From: Paracoccaceae bacterium | GTDB lineage: Bacteria > Pseudomonadota > Alphaproteobacteria > Rhodobacterales > Rhodobacteraceae | Direction of reading: 5' to 3' | Assembly (NCBI GenBank): GCA_002400675.1 | Contig: NVQY01000043.1 | Span: forward strand, 1-15,881 | Length of the DNA stretch: 15,881 bases | Shown: positions 1 through 7,051 of the stretch, piece after piece | Layout: every line of letters starts with the position of its first letter | Numbering within the stretch: the first letter of the stretch is position 1 | Notes under the pieces: model-generated | Databases searched by the model: none | The model's input: only the letters and a program-made list of their open reading frames with translations | What the model was told of the DNA's origin: nothing | Program-made: the position numbers and the translations under genes

Positions 1-140
1 AGGGCATCGACGGTTTCCTGCGCATTCAGCGCATATGCGCCGGTTGCCAGTTCGCCGATTTCCTGAAACAGCCGCTTCTTGCTGGAAGCGGCTGAAAAAA
101 CCTTCACTGCTTCTGGTTTGAGGATTCCAGAAAGCTCCAT
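1..140 (-). CDS. ptsN: PtsN, nitrogen-PTS EIIA component (partial, N-terminus only)
   Basis: The 46 visible codons begin with ATG at 140 and read MELSGILKPEAVKVFSAASS, followed by KKRLFQEIGELA, which matches the start of alphaproteobacterial EIIA-Ntr. The gene runs off the left edge, so the phosphorylatable histidine is not seen. EIIA-Ntr is the terminal cytosolic phosphoacceptor of the PtsP-PtsO-PtsN relay and regulates by protein contacts rather than by transporting sugar. An AGGTGAG ribosome site precedes the ATG. It lies 55 bp downstream of hpf on the same strand, the usual hpf-ptsN pairing. The family call is fairly sure because of motif plus neighbour; integrity of the rest is unknown. 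Confidence 0.85.
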   Translation of the reverse strand, partial: MELSGILKPEAVKVFSAASSKKRLFQEIGELATGAYALNAQETVDA

Positions 141-155
141 ATCTCACCTGCTCCG

Positions 156-170
156 CCTTGGTGCCCAAGG
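156..170 (-). other. Small inverted repeat between hpf and ptsN
   Basis: CCTTGG and CCAAGG arms of 6 bp are separated by 3 nt in the 55-bp hpf-ptsN gap, just upstream of the ptsN ribosome site. There is no T-run, so it is not an intrinsic terminator. It could trim or stabilise the message, or be chance. Confidence 0.3.
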
Positions 171-195
171 GGGACACGTAGGGTTGTTGCCCGAT

Positions 196-759
196 TTACG
201 GGTCGATCCAGCCAATGTTGCCATCTTCACGGCGGTGCACGACGTTCAGTGCCCCGTTGCCTTCGTTGCGAAAAACCAGCACGTTTTCACTTGCCAGTTC
301 CATCTGCATCACGGCCTCGCCAACTGACAAAGTCTGAATCTTGGTTTCCATTTCGGCAATGATGATTGGTTGCAGTGTTTCCGGCTCTGCATCATCTGCC
401 TGCTCTTTCGAGGCGAGGATATACGAGGACGCACCCAAAAGTTCAACCGGTTCCGCACGGTCGCGATGATGGTCCTTCAGGCGGCGCTTGTAACGGCGCA
501 GCTGTTTCTCCATCTTGGCGCGGCAACCCTCAAAAGCTGCATATATTTCAGTATCATGTGCCTTGGCCTGGGCCGTTAGCCCGGTGGACAGGTGAACCGT
601 GGCCTCGCACACAAATTCATGTGCGTCGCGGGAAAAGACCACATTGGCATCTGTGGGACGTTCTGCATATTTCTTGACGGTTTCGTTCAGTTCTGCCTTT
701 ACGTGAACCTGTAGGGCATTGCCGATGTCGATCTGTTTTCCGCTGATTTGGTAACGCAT
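196..759 (-). CDS. hpf: Long-form ribosome hibernation promoting factor HPF
   Basis: The 187-residue protein has the two-part layout of long HPF. An N-terminal S30AE/YfiA-type domain (about residues 1-100, from MRYQISGKQIDIG to the basic EKQLRRYKRRLKDH stretch) binds the 30S decoding region. A linker follows, then a C-terminal dimerisation domain (about 130-187, ending GNGALNVVHRREDGNIGWIDP). Long HPF joins two 70S ribosomes into inactive 100S dimers in stationary phase or starvation. The start is set by AAGGAG a few bases before the ATG. A leader with a 10-bp perfect stem lies 21-71 nt upstream of the start. It is followed by ptsN and preceded, after a 254-bp gap, by lptB. Confidence 0.93.
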   Translation of the reverse strand: MRYQISGKQIDIGNALQVHVKAELNETVKKYAERPTDANVVFSRDAHEFVCEATVHLSTGLTAQAKAHDTEIYAAFEGCRAKMEKQLRRYKRRLKDHHRDRAEPVELLGASSYILASKEQADDAEPETLQPIIIAEMETKIQTLSVGEAVMQMELASENVLVFRNEGNGALNVVHRREDGNIGWIDP

Positions 760-1013
760 GTGCTCTCCTTTGTTATTTGTTCACCCAAAACGGGCCCGGC
801 GATCGGGCGGTTAGTTCAGCTTTGGGTGAAGTGCACAGGCCATGAATTCGATTAAGTTTATCCGGGCCTTTGCCTGAAAGACCGGGTTTTGACCTGCATC
901 GAACTGCATGTTTGCCATGGCTCCATTTGAGTCGATTCCAGGGGGGAAAGTCAACGATCTGACGTCGCCAAAGTGGCAAAAAGCGACAATATATCTGCGC
1001 AAGGTCGAGAGGG
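760..1013. other. Intergenic gap lptB-hpf
   Basis: This 254-bp gap holds the hpf leader (780-830) and probably an hpf promoter, which I could not place with confidence. A TTGACT at 954-949 on the minus strand has only a poor partner, CTCAAA, 17 bp further on. No convincing ORF and no intrinsic terminator after lptB are visible. rpoN, which often sits here in proteobacteria, is not present. Confidence 0.6.
780..830 (-). promoter_or_regulatory. Structured leader upstream of hpf
   Basis: On the coding strand TTCACCCAAA (830 to 821) pairs perfectly with TTTGGGTGAA (789 to 780), 10 bp, around a 31-nt loop. Inside that loop is a second hairpin with 5-bp arms (GCCCG/CGGGC, 794-808) and a 5-nt loop. 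The outer stem ends about 10 nt before the hpf ribosome site. There is no U-run, so it reads as a 5' UTR structure rather than a terminator. Function is inferred; only the pairing is seen. Confidence 0.5.
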
Positions 1014-1772
1014 TCAGGAAATTCGGAAATTATCGCCCAGATAAACCCGGCGAACGTTTTCGTTTTCAACCACTTCTTCGGGGGTGCCGGACATCAGAAC
1101 CTGCCCGTCATGCAGGATATAGGCGCGGTCGACGATCTCCAGCGTTTCGCGCACGTTATGGTCGGTGATCAGCACGCCAATGCCGCGCTTTTTCAGGTCG
1201 GCCACCAGATGACGGATATCGCCGACGGAAATCGGGTCAACCCCGGCGAAAGGTTCGTCCAGCAACAGGTATTTCGGGTCTGCGGCCAGACAACGGGCGA
1301 TCTCTACCCGGCGGCGTTCCCCCCCGGACAGGGCCAGCGCCGGGGCGCGGCGCAGATGTTCGATGGAAAAGTCCGACAGCAGCTCTTCCAGACGTTCGCG
1401 GCGTTTGTGCGAATTGGCGACCGAGATGTCGAGAACCGCCGATATATTGTCTTCGACGCTAAGCCCCCGGAAAATCGACATTTCCTGCGGCAGATAGCCG
1501 ATCCCAAGGCGGGCGCGACGATACATCGGCAATGACGTGACATTGCGCCCGTCGATCATAACTTTGCCAGCCTCGGGGAACACCAGCCCGGCGATGGTAT
1601 AAAAACAGGTGGTCTTGCCCGATCCGTTTGGTCCCAGCAGGGCAACCACTTCGCCGCGGTCCAGGGTCATGGTGACGTCGCGGATAACCACCTTTTTGCG
1701 AAAGGATTTGCGCAGGTGTTCGATCCGCAGGCCAGAGGTGCCGGTGGTTACGGTCAGGTTTGGTTTCGCCAT
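1014..1772 (-). CDS. lptB: LptB, LPS export ABC transporter ATPase
   Basis: The protein is a 252-residue single ABC ATPase. Visible motifs are Walker A GPNGSGKT (47-54), the Q-loop region [18 protein letters not shown] that is characteristic of LptB, the signature [13 protein letters not shown], Walker [13 protein letters not shown] and switch histidine TDHNVRET. LptB powers extraction of LPS from the inner membrane through LptFG, onto the LptC-LptA bridge. Its ATG overlaps the lptA stop (TGATG), indicating translational coupling. Length and motifs are normal for the family. Confidence 0.97.
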   Translation of the reverse strand: MAKPNLTVTTGTSGLRIEHLRKSFRKKVVIRDVTMTLDRGEVVALLGPNGSGKTTCFYTIAGLVFPEAGKVMIDGRNVTSLPMYRRARLGIGYLPQEMSIFRGLSVEDNISAVLDISVANSHKRRERLEELLSDFSIEHLRRAPALALSGGERRRVEIARCLAADPKYLLLDEPFAGVDPISVGDIRHLVADLKKRGIGVLITDHNVRETLEIVDRAYILHDGQVLMSGTPEEVVENENVRRVYLGDNFRIS

Positions 1773-2263
1773 CAGTTGCCATCCGCCTTGAGGATGGTTT
1801 TCACCCGCCCGGCCATGTTGGCGGTACCGGTGATAAGGTTGACGGTCATGCGTTGCGAGGTCAGCGCGTTCTGCCCCTGGGTCAACAGAACGTTACCGGT
1901 CATCACGATAATGCCGCTGTCGATGGTGTATTCCGCCCGGTCCGATTCGGCGGCGTCCGGCCCGTTGACCAGAACCACATTGCCCGTGGCCTCAAGCCGC
2001 TGAATGCCGCCCGCGCCCTGATTGTAGATCACCAGAACCTTGTTGGCCGACAGGCGCATCTCGCCCTGACCAACCAGAACATTGCCGTTGAATTGCGCCG
2101 ATCCGTCCGCCTGATTGACGTCCAGCGTGTCGGCAGTCACTTCGACCGGAAGGGTCGGGTCAGACTTGAACGTGCCAAAGGCCACGTTGGTACCTTGGGC
2201 AAAAACCGCCGTCGAGAACATGGTTAACACAAGGCCAATAACGAGATTACGCAGCATATTCAC
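1772..2263 (-). CDS. lptA: LptA, periplasmic LPS bridge protein
   Basis: This 163-residue protein has a Sec signal peptide (hydrophobic about residues 6-20, likely cut after AVFA at 22). The mature part is an OstA-like beta-jellyroll built of repeated strands: [21 protein letters not shown], then [20 protein letters not shown] and [10 protein letters not shown]. LptA oligomers carry LPS across the periplasm from LptC to LptD. The chosen GTG start at 2263 lies 8 nt after GGAAAG; an ATG at 2257 is possible. It starts 3 nt after the lptC stop and overlaps lptB, so the three form one translation unit. Confidence 0.93.
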   Translation of the reverse strand: MNMLRNLVIGLVLTMFSTAVFAQGTNVAFGTFKSDPTLPVEVTADTLDVNQADGSAQFNGNVLVGQGEMRLSANKVLVIYNQGAGGIQRLEATGNVVLVNGPDAAESDRAEYTIDSGIIVMTGNVLLTQGQNALTSQRMTVNLITGTANMAGRVKTILKADGN

Positions 2264-2266
2264 AGG

Positions 2267-2866
2267 TTATCTTTCCAAATTTGTTGGGTCATATAACAGC
2301 CTAACCCCATTTTTGAAAAGCATATGCAGCGCCCCACCCTCAGAAATCTCGCGAATCTGCATCTGTCCGGCGGTAAAATCACCGATTGGGCCGGTGCCGG
2401 TGATCTTTCCGGGGGAATCACCGTTCATTCCATTCAGGGTGGTATTCAGCAGCTGCGTGCGCACCACAAACCCGTTGCTAGAGGTGATTACCACATTGCC
2501 CGCGAACGTCGCGATGTTCTTGTCCATGGCGACGCTTCCGGTGTCCGAGGTCAGGGTCATGCGCACCCCGTCTACCATGGTGATCCGCGCGTTCAGGTCG
2601 GTCGCTTCTGCCGGGGTGCCATCGCCTTCGGGGCGCGCAAGGCTGGCGGTGACGATGATTTCGTCGCCCTGATCCGTCGTGCCCGAGAAAAAAGGCGCGG
2701 TGATCTGTTGGTCGCGCATCCGGTCGGCCATATCCCGTTCCGCAAACGGGATGGTGGCCGTGGGGTCAACGCCGCGCGACAACAAAAACAGCGTCGATAA
2801 CAGGCCCAGCGCCGTCAAAGGCAACAGCACCTTAAGAAGGGCCACAACGCGTGATCGAAAATCCAC
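2267..2866 (-). CDS. lptC: LptC, inner-membrane LPS transport protein
   Basis: The 199-residue protein has one N-terminal membrane anchor (about residues 8-30, rich in V, L and A) followed by a periplasmic domain. That domain has an OstA/LptC-like pattern of short beta strands (GVRMTLTSDTGSVAMDKN, TFAGNVVITSSNG, KITGTGPIGDFTAGQMQI). LptC receives LPS from the LptBFG complex and passes it to LptA. Sequence conservation in this family is low, so the call leans on topology plus the position between kdsD and lptA. The start is GTG, with a GGGGGA ribosome site in the 12-bp gap after kdsD. Confidence 0.9.
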   Translation of the reverse strand: MDFRSRVVALLKVLLPLTALGLLSTLFLLSRGVDPTATIPFAERDMADRMRDQQITAPFFSGTTDQGDEIIVTASLARPEGDGTPAEATDLNARITMVDGVRMTLTSDTGSVAMDKNIATFAGNVVITSSNGFVVRTQLLNTTLNGMNGDSPGKITGTGPIGDFTAGQMQIREISEGGALHMLFKNGVRLLYDPTNLER

Positions 2867-2878
2867 CCTGTCCCCCGA

Positions 2879-3841
2879 TCAGCCCAGACCAACCCGCAGG
2901 CAGTCGTGGATATGCAGCAACCCCTGCGCCTGTTTCGACCCCTCCGGGTCAACCACAAACAGGCAGGTGATCTTGTGTCGGTTCATGATCGCCACCGCTT
3001 CTTCGGCCAGCGCGTCGGGGCCGATGGTGGTGGGGCTTTCGGTCATCACCTCGGCCGCTGAATTGTCCAGCAACCCATCCATCTTGCGCCGCAAATCGCC
3101 GTCGGTGATGATGCCGGCCAGACCGCCGTCCGGTGCCCTTACGCCCACCACGCCAAACCCTTTCTGGCTGATCTCGATCAACGCGTCCCCCATCGGCGTG
3201 TCCTGCGACACCATCGGCAAGGCATCGCCTCGGTGCATCAGATCCCTGACCTTGGACAGCCGCGCGCCCAGCTTGCCGCCGGGGTGAAAGTCGCGGAAAT
3301 TCTCGGGCGTGAACGACCGGTGCTCCATCAATGCCACCGCCAATGCATCACCCAGCGCAAGGGTCATGGTGGTCGAAGATGTCGGCACAATGCCCCGCCC
3401 ACAGGCCTCTTCGGCAGCCGGCAGCACCAGCGCCACGTCCGATTGCGTCAACAGCGTCGATTCAGGCCGACTGGCCACACCGATCAGCGGAATCTCGAAC
3501 CGCCGACTATAGGCCAGCAAGTCCGCCAGCTCCGGGGTCTCGCCCGAATTGGACAGCACCAGCACCACATCACCCTGCGCCATCATGCCAAGGTCGCCGT
3601 GGCTGGCCTCTGCCGGATGCACAAAATGCGCCGGCGTGCCGGTGCTGGCAAATGTGGCGGCGATCTTGCGGGCGATATGCCCCGATTTGCCCATGCCACT
3701 GATGATCACCCGCCCCTTGGCCGCCAACAACAGTTCAACCGCGCGGTCAAATTCACCGTTCAGCGCCGCTTCAAGCTGGTTCAGCGCCTGCGCCTCAACG
3801 CGGATGACCTGACGGGCGATATCCAGAAAGGACCGCGTCAT
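2879..3841 (-). CDS. kdsD: KdsD, D-arabinose 5-phosphate isomerase (KpsF/GutQ family)
   Basis: This cytosolic enzyme converts ribulose 5-phosphate to arabinose 5-phosphate, the precursor of Kdo in lipid A-core. The 320 residues show an N-terminal SIS sugar-isomerase domain (ISGMGKSGHIARK about 47-59, HPAEASHGDLGM about 75-86, VLVLSNSGETPEL) and a C-terminal CBS pair (DLMHRGDALP, ITDGDLRRKMD, VMTESPTTIGPDALAEEAVAIM, LLHIHDCLR). The start at 3841 gives an ATGA overlap with the upstream rnd stop; a longer ORF to 3871 is possible but overlaps rnd by 34 bp and adds residues not typical of the family. It is followed by lptC, the standard order in alphaproteobacteria. Confidence 0.95.
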   Translation of the reverse strand: MTRSFLDIARQVIRVEAQALNQLEAALNGEFDRAVELLLAAKGRVIISGMGKSGHIARKIAATFASTGTPAHFVHPAEASHGDLGMMAQGDVVLVLSNSGETPELADLLAYSRRFEIPLIGVASRPESTLLTQSDVALVLPAAEEACGRGIVPTSSTTMTLALGDALAVALMEHRSFTPENFRDFHPGGKLGARLSKVRDLMHRGDALPMVSQDTPMGDALIEISQKGFGVVGVRAPDGGLAGIITDGDLRRKMDGLLDNSAAEVMTESPTTIGPDALAEEAVAIMNRHKITCLFVVDPEGSKQAQGLLHIHDCLRVGLG

Positions 3842-4452
3842 GAGTGGGCAAAGATGTCGGTTTCGGGCCAACCCGCAAGGTCCAGCTGCGCGCGCATGGG
3901 CAGGAAATCGAAACAGGCCTGCGCCATGTCCGTGCGCCCTTCGCGGGCCAGTCGCTTGTTCAGCTCATCGCGCAGCCGGTGCAGGTACAACACGTCCGAC
4001 GCCGCATAGTCCAACTGCGCCGAGGTCAGGGTTTCGGCCCCCCAATCGCTCATCTGTTGTTGTTTGGAAATGTCCACGCCGATCAGTTCCTGCGTCAGGT
4101 TCTTTAGCCCATGCCGGTCCGTATAGGTGCGGATCAGGCGGCTGGCGATCTTGGTGCAATAGACCGGTGCGGCCAACGCGCCAAAGGCATTGAACATCGC
4201 CGCGATATCAAACCGGCCAAAGTGGAACAGTTTCAAAACGTCCGGGTTCTCCAGCATCGCGCACAGGTTCGGGGCCTCGGTCTGCCCTTTAGAAACCTGC
4301 ACGATATGGGTATTGCCGTCGCCGCCGCTCATCTGGATCAGGCACAGGCGGTCGCGGTGCGGGTTCAGTCCCATGGTTTCACAGTCGATGGCCACGACCG
4401 GCCCCATGTCCACCCCATCGGGCAGGTCGTTCTGATAAAGATGGTTCGCCAC
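3838..4452 (-). CDS. rnd: Ribonuclease D, short form (DEDDy 3'-5' exonuclease)
   Basis: The 204-residue protein carries the whole DEDDy catalytic set: D23 and E25 in AIDCETMGL, D82 in FHFGRFDIAAM, and Y149 with D153 in LDYAASDVLYLH. It has no HRDC domain, unlike the roughly 370-residue E. coli RNase D, as is common for the alphaproteobacterial form. RNase D trims 3' ends of tRNA and other structured RNAs. The start is GTG with AAGGA upstream. It is the first gene of the minus-strand block and is coupled to kdsD by an ATGA overlap, a pairing seen in this bacterial class without a known functional reason. Confidence 0.93.
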   Translation of the reverse strand: MANHLYQNDLPDGVDMGPVVAIDCETMGLNPHRDRLCLIQMSGGDGNTHIVQVSKGQTEAPNLCAMLENPDVLKLFHFGRFDIAAMFNAFGALAAPVYCTKIASRLIRTYTDRHGLKNLTQELIGVDISKQQQMSDWGAETLTSAQLDYAASDVLYLHRLRDELNKRLAREGRTDMAQACFDFLPMRAQLDLAGWPETDIFAHS

Positions 4453-4596
4453 GGTATGTCCTTTTGCTTCGTCTTATGCAGGTGGAAATAGGGTCTTTGC
4501 CCCGATAACTCAACTGCCTGTGCGGCGGGATCATTGACAGCGTGGTGAATGATAAGCATACACACTATTATGAACACATAAAACGGGGATGGGTCG
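4453..4596. promoter_or_regulatory. Divergent promoter region between rnd and the gentisate operon
   Basis: Plus strand: an exact TTGACA at 4534-4539 is followed 17 bp later by CATACA (4557-4562), a reasonable -35 with a weak -10, about 35 bp before the dioxygenase ATG. Minus strand: TTGAGT (4513-4508), 17 bp, TATTTC (4490-4485) could serve rnd. The AT-rich stretch 4548-4580 probably holds an operator, but no clean palindrome is present, and the GCA-N6-TGC motif found upstream of the other aromatic units is absent here. Confidence 0.4.
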
Positions 4597-5634
4597 ATGA
4601 GTGAACCACTGGGAACGCTTGAGGATCTGCCGCAGGATTATCGCGACGACATGGCACGGGCCGGCGTCGCGCCGCTGTGGCCGATGATGCGCAATGTGCT
4701 GCCGCATGGGGGGCCGAACCCGGTGACCCGTCCGGGGTACTGGAACTACGGCGCATTGCGGCCTTTGTTGCTGCGCGCGGGTGATCTGACGCCGGTGGAA
4801 AAGGCCGAACGCCGGGTGCTGGTGCTGTCCGATCCGGGGCGCGGAACGGGTGCGATGCAGGCCACGTCCTCGATCTATCTTGGTATGCAGTTGCTGCTTC
4901 CCGGCGAAACCGCCCCCGCACATCGCCACACCCCGTCAGCCGTGCGAATCGTGGTCGAAGGGTCCGGCGGCTATACCGTGGTCGACGGCGAACGCCTGCC
5001 GATGGAAGAAGGCGATCTGGTGCTGACACCCGGCGGCGAATGGCACGATCACGGCCATGACGGCTCTGACCCCGTGGTGTGGCTGGACGCGCTGGATCTG
5101 CCGCTATTTGTCTACTTTGAGGGGTCTTACGCCATTGAAGGCCCACTTCAGGCGCAAAACAACCGCCCCGATGCCAGTGCGGTGGAATATTGCGCCGCCG
5201 GTCTGGTGCCCTCGCGTCAGTCCGGGGTGGCCCCGCGCCGTTATCCGATGATGCGCTACCCTTGGGGGCAGACCGAAAAGGCGCTGCGCCAGATAAAGGC
5301 CTATGGCGGTGCCGACAGTGCCGAGCTGGATTTCGTCAACCCGGAAACCGGGGAGGACGTGCTGCCCACGCTGGGCTTTACCGCGATGATGCTGGGCGCC
5401 GGGCAGGTTGATGCGCCGCCGCTTCGGTCCGCCTCTTGCGCCTTTCATGTGGTCAAAGGCTCCGGGCAAACCACGGTCAACGGACAGGTCATCACATGGG
5501 GACCAAAGGACACGTTCACCGCGCCGGTGTTTGCCGAACTGACCCACAAGGCCCAGCAGGAATCGTTCCTGATCCGCATCCACGACCGCCCGCTTCAGAC
5601 CAAACTGGGCTATTACGAGGAACGCGACCGATGA
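4597..5634 (+). CDS. gtdA: Gentisate 1,2-dioxygenase
   Basis: This Fe(II) bicupin opens gentisate (2,5-dihydroxybenzoate) with O2 to maleylpyruvate. The 345 residues match the family length. The first cupin holds the metal site: H109 and H111 in PAHRHTPSAVRIVVEG, and H150 in TPGGEWHDHGHDG. The invariant region TVVDGERLPMEEGDLVLTPGG surrounds it. The second cupin (about 255-340, VVKGSGQTTVNGQ) lacks such a histidine triad, as is usual. A GGGGAT sequence precedes the ATG. It shares an operon with the following 3-hydroxybenzoate 6-hydroxylase, which would supply gentisate. Maleylpyruvate isomerase and fumarylpyruvate hydrolase, needed next, are not in the window. Confidence 0.93.
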   Translation: MSEPLGTLEDLPQDYRDDMARAGVAPLWPMMRNVLPHGGPNPVTRPGYWNYGALRPLLLRAGDLTPVEKAERRVLVLSDPGRGTGAMQATSSIYLGMQLLLPGETAPAHRHTPSAVRIVVEGSGGYTVVDGERLPMEEGDLVLTPGGEWHDHGHDGSDPVVWLDALDLPLFVYFEGSYAIEGPLQAQNNRPDASAVEYCAAGLVPSRQSGVAPRRYPMMRYPWGQTEKALRQIKAYGGADSAELDFVNPETGEDVLPTLGFTAMMLGAGQVDAPPLRSASCAFHVVKGSGQTTVNGQVITWGPKDTFTAPVFAELTHKAQQESFLIRIHDRPLQTKLGYYEERDR

Positions 5635-5669
5635 CAAAGGCACCCCTTGCCCCGACCTGCCGCGCATGA
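5631..5669 (+). other. 12-codon ORF bridging the dioxygenase and hydroxylase genes
   Basis: ATG at 5631 overlaps the dioxygenase stop as ATGA. It reads 12 codons (MTKAPLAPTCRA) and stops at TGA 5667-5669, which overlaps the hydroxylase ATG at 5666, again as ATGA. The hydroxylase has no strong ribosome site of its own in this gap (only AAAGG at 5636-5640, far upstream of its ATG). It may therefore act as a translational relay between the two enzymes. The peptide itself is unlikely to matter. The geometry is seen; function is inferred. Confidence 0.35.
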
Positions 5670-6835
5670 CCACTGACCGGATCATCATCGCCGGTGGCGG
5701 CATCGGCGGTCTGGCGCTGGCCGTCGGGCTGGCGCAGGCTGGCCGGCGGGTTCTGGTGCTGGAAAAGTCGGCCAAACTAGGCGAAATCGGCGCAGGCATT
5801 CAGTTAGGCCCAAACGCATTCCACGCCTTTGATGCGCTGGGCGTGGGCGATGCGGCCCGCGCAATGGCGGTCTATATCGACAATCTGCGGCTGATGGATG
5901 CCTTGTCAGGGGATGAAATCACCCGCATTCCGCTGGGCGAGGATTTTCGCAAACGCATGGGCAACCCTTATGCCGTGGTGCATCGCGGGGAACTGCACGG
6001 CGTGTTCCTCAAGGCCTGCATTGCCAGCGATCTGATCGAGTTGCGCACAAACGCCGGCGTGGTTGGCTATGATCAGGACGCCAACAGCGCCTCGGCCCTG
6101 CTTGAGGATGGCACCCACGTCACCGGCAGCGTCGTGATCGGTGCCGACGGGCTTTGGTCCAAGATCCGCGCGCAGATGTTGCTCGACGGCCCCCCGCGCG
6201 TGTCGGGGCATACCACCTATCGCTCGGTCATTCCGGTGGATCAGATGCCCGAGGATCTGCGCTGGAACGCCGCCACTTTGTGGGCCGGGCCGAAATGCCA
6301 CATCGTGCATTATCCGCTGTCTGGCTGGAAGCTGTTCAATCTGGTGGTCACCTATCACAACGACGCCCCCGATCCCGTGGCTGGCAAACCCGTAAGCCGC
6401 GACGAAGTCCGGCGCGGTTTCGAACATGTCGCCCCGGTGGCGCGTCAGGTGATCGACAAGGGCACGGATTGGAAGCTGTGGGTTCTATGCGACCGTGATC
6501 CGGTGATGACATGGACCGACGGGCGGGTCGCCTTGTTGGGTGACGCAGCACACCCGATGCTCCAGTATTTTGCCCAAGGGGCCTGCATGGCGATGGAAGA
6601 TGCGGTGTGTCTTGCTGCCGGTTTTGGTGCGCCCGACGACGATCCGGTCGCCACTTTGCGTGCCTATCAGGACCAACGCCGCCTGCGCACCGCCCGTGTT
6701 CAGTTGCAATCGCGTGAAATCGGCACCCACATCTACCACCCCGCCGGTGCCCACGCCGCCCTGCGTGATCAGGTCATGCGTGCCAAAACCCCGGACGACT
6801 GGTGTGATGAGCTGGCTTGGCTCTACGGTAAGTGA
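5666..6835 (+). CDS. 3-hydroxybenzoate 6-hydroxylase-like FAD monooxygenase
   Basis: This is a 389-residue group A flavoprotein hydroxylase. It shows the FAD dinucleotide motif IIAGGGIGG (7-15), the DG motif GADGLWSKIR (159-168) and the ribityl-binding motif LLGDAAHPMLQYFAQGACMAMEDA (291-313). From memory, the Rhodococcus jostii enzyme uses His213, Tyr217 and Gln301; here H212, Y216 (CHIVHYP) and Q300 (MLQYF) fall one residue earlier, supporting 3-hydroxybenzoate para-hydroxylation to gentisate with NAD(P)H and O2. The adjacent dioxygenase consumes that product. Salicylate 1-hydroxylase is the main alternative in this family but would make catechol, which fits the context less well. Confidence 0.85.
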   Translation: MTTDRIIIAGGGIGGLALAVGLAQAGRRVLVLEKSAKLGEIGAGIQLGPNAFHAFDALGVGDAARAMAVYIDNLRLMDALSGDEITRIPLGEDFRKRMGNPYAVVHRGELHGVFLKACIASDLIELRTNAGVVGYDQDANSASALLEDGTHVTGSVVIGADGLWSKIRAQMLLDGPPRVSGHTTYRSVIPVDQMPEDLRWNAATLWAGPKCHIVHYPLSGWKLFNLVVTYHNDAPDPVAGKPVSRDEVRRGFEHVAPVARQVIDKGTDWKLWVLCDRDPVMTWTDGRVALLGDAAHPMLQYFAQGACMAMEDAVCLAAGFGAPDDDPVATLRAYQDQRRLRTARVQLQSREIGTHIYHPAGAHAALRDQVMRAKTPDDWCDELAWLYGK

Positions 6836-6849
6836 CATTCGTTTAAGAT

Positions 6850-6869
6850 ATTTGTTGATAGTTACAAAT
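6850..6869. repeat. Inverted repeat downstream of the hydroxylase
   Basis: ATTTGT and ACAAAT, perfect 6-bp arms 8 nt apart, lie 14 bp after the hydroxylase stop. There is no T-run, so it is not a clear terminator; it might be a regulator site for the downstream TRAP operon or chance in an AT-rich stretch. Confidence 0.25.
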
Positions 6870-6937
6870 GTACCTATTAGCAAACCCCTTATCAGCCCTC
6901 GGGGGGGAGGCGAATCCGCGTTTCCACGTTGAAATAA

Positions 6938-6956
6938 TTACGTTCTTTGGACGTAA
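6938..6956. promoter_or_regulatory. TTACGT-N7-ACGTAA palindrome upstream of dctP
   Basis: Perfect 6-bp inverted arms (6938-6943 and 6951-6956) flank 7 nt, about 35 bp upstream of the putative -35 element. The position would suit an activator or second regulator. It differs in sequence from the GCA-N6-TGC sites nearby. Only the symmetry is observed. Confidence 0.4.
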
Positions 6957-6981
6957 CCCGAGAAACAATCCACAAGAGACA

Positions 6982-6995
6982 AGCAATATATTGCA
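6982..6995. promoter_or_regulatory. BoxR/BzdR-like site 1 of the TRAP promoter
   Basis: AGCA-ATATAT-TGCA; the core GCAATATATTGC (6983-6994) is a perfect 12-bp palindrome. Its right arm, TTGCAA (6991-6996), doubles as a candidate -35. It lies 29 bp, core to core, from the second site. Confidence 0.5.
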
Positions 6996-7021
6996 ATAAT
7001 CGAAAAAATGCGCATTATAAT
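6991..7021 (+). promoter_or_regulatory. Putative dctPQM promoter overlaid by two palindromes
   Basis: TTGCAA (6991-6996), 16 bp, CATTAT (7013-7018) has exactly the geometry of the bclA promoter. A perfect TATAAT (7016-7021) overlaps it at 19-bp spacing, so either register may be used. Both elements fall inside palindromic sites, which suits repression by promoter occlusion. The ribosome site AAAGGGGAGG follows at 7036-7045. Confidence 0.5.
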
Positions 7022-7024
7022 GCC
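7011..7024. promoter_or_regulatory. BoxR/BzdR-like site 2 of the TRAP promoter
   Basis: CGCA-TTATAA-TGCC; the core GCATTATAATGC (7012-7023) is a perfect 12-bp palindrome covering the -10 region. It shares GCATTA with the sites upstream of bclA and boxC. Confidence 0.5.
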
Positions 7025-7051
7025 AATGTAAAATCAAAGGGGAGGAATCAC

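Noticed and set aside
811..1002. Small minus-strand ORF in the lptB-hpf gap
   Set aside because: TTG start with no ribosome site, no recognisable domain, and it overlaps the structured hpf leader.
4541..4580. Imperfect inverted repeat GTGAATGATAA / TTATGAACAC as an operator for the gentisate operon
   Set aside because: The arms differ in length and have mismatches; it is not distinguishable from chance in an AT-rich promoter.
5666..6835. Salicylate 1-hydroxylase assignment
   Set aside because: The His/Tyr/Gln active-site set and the neighbouring gentisate dioxygenase favour 3-hydroxybenzoate 6-hydroxylase; a salicylate hydroxylase would make catechol, for which no enzyme is present.
6890..6915. 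C/G-rich stretch after the hydroxylase as a terminator
   Set aside because: The CCCTC/GAGGG pairing needs a bulge and is not followed by a T-run.
6947..7051. N-terminal extension of dctP
   Set aside because: No ribosome site. The extension would place 35 polar residues before the signal peptide and would run through the palindromes and -10 element; ATG 7052 has a strong ribosome site.
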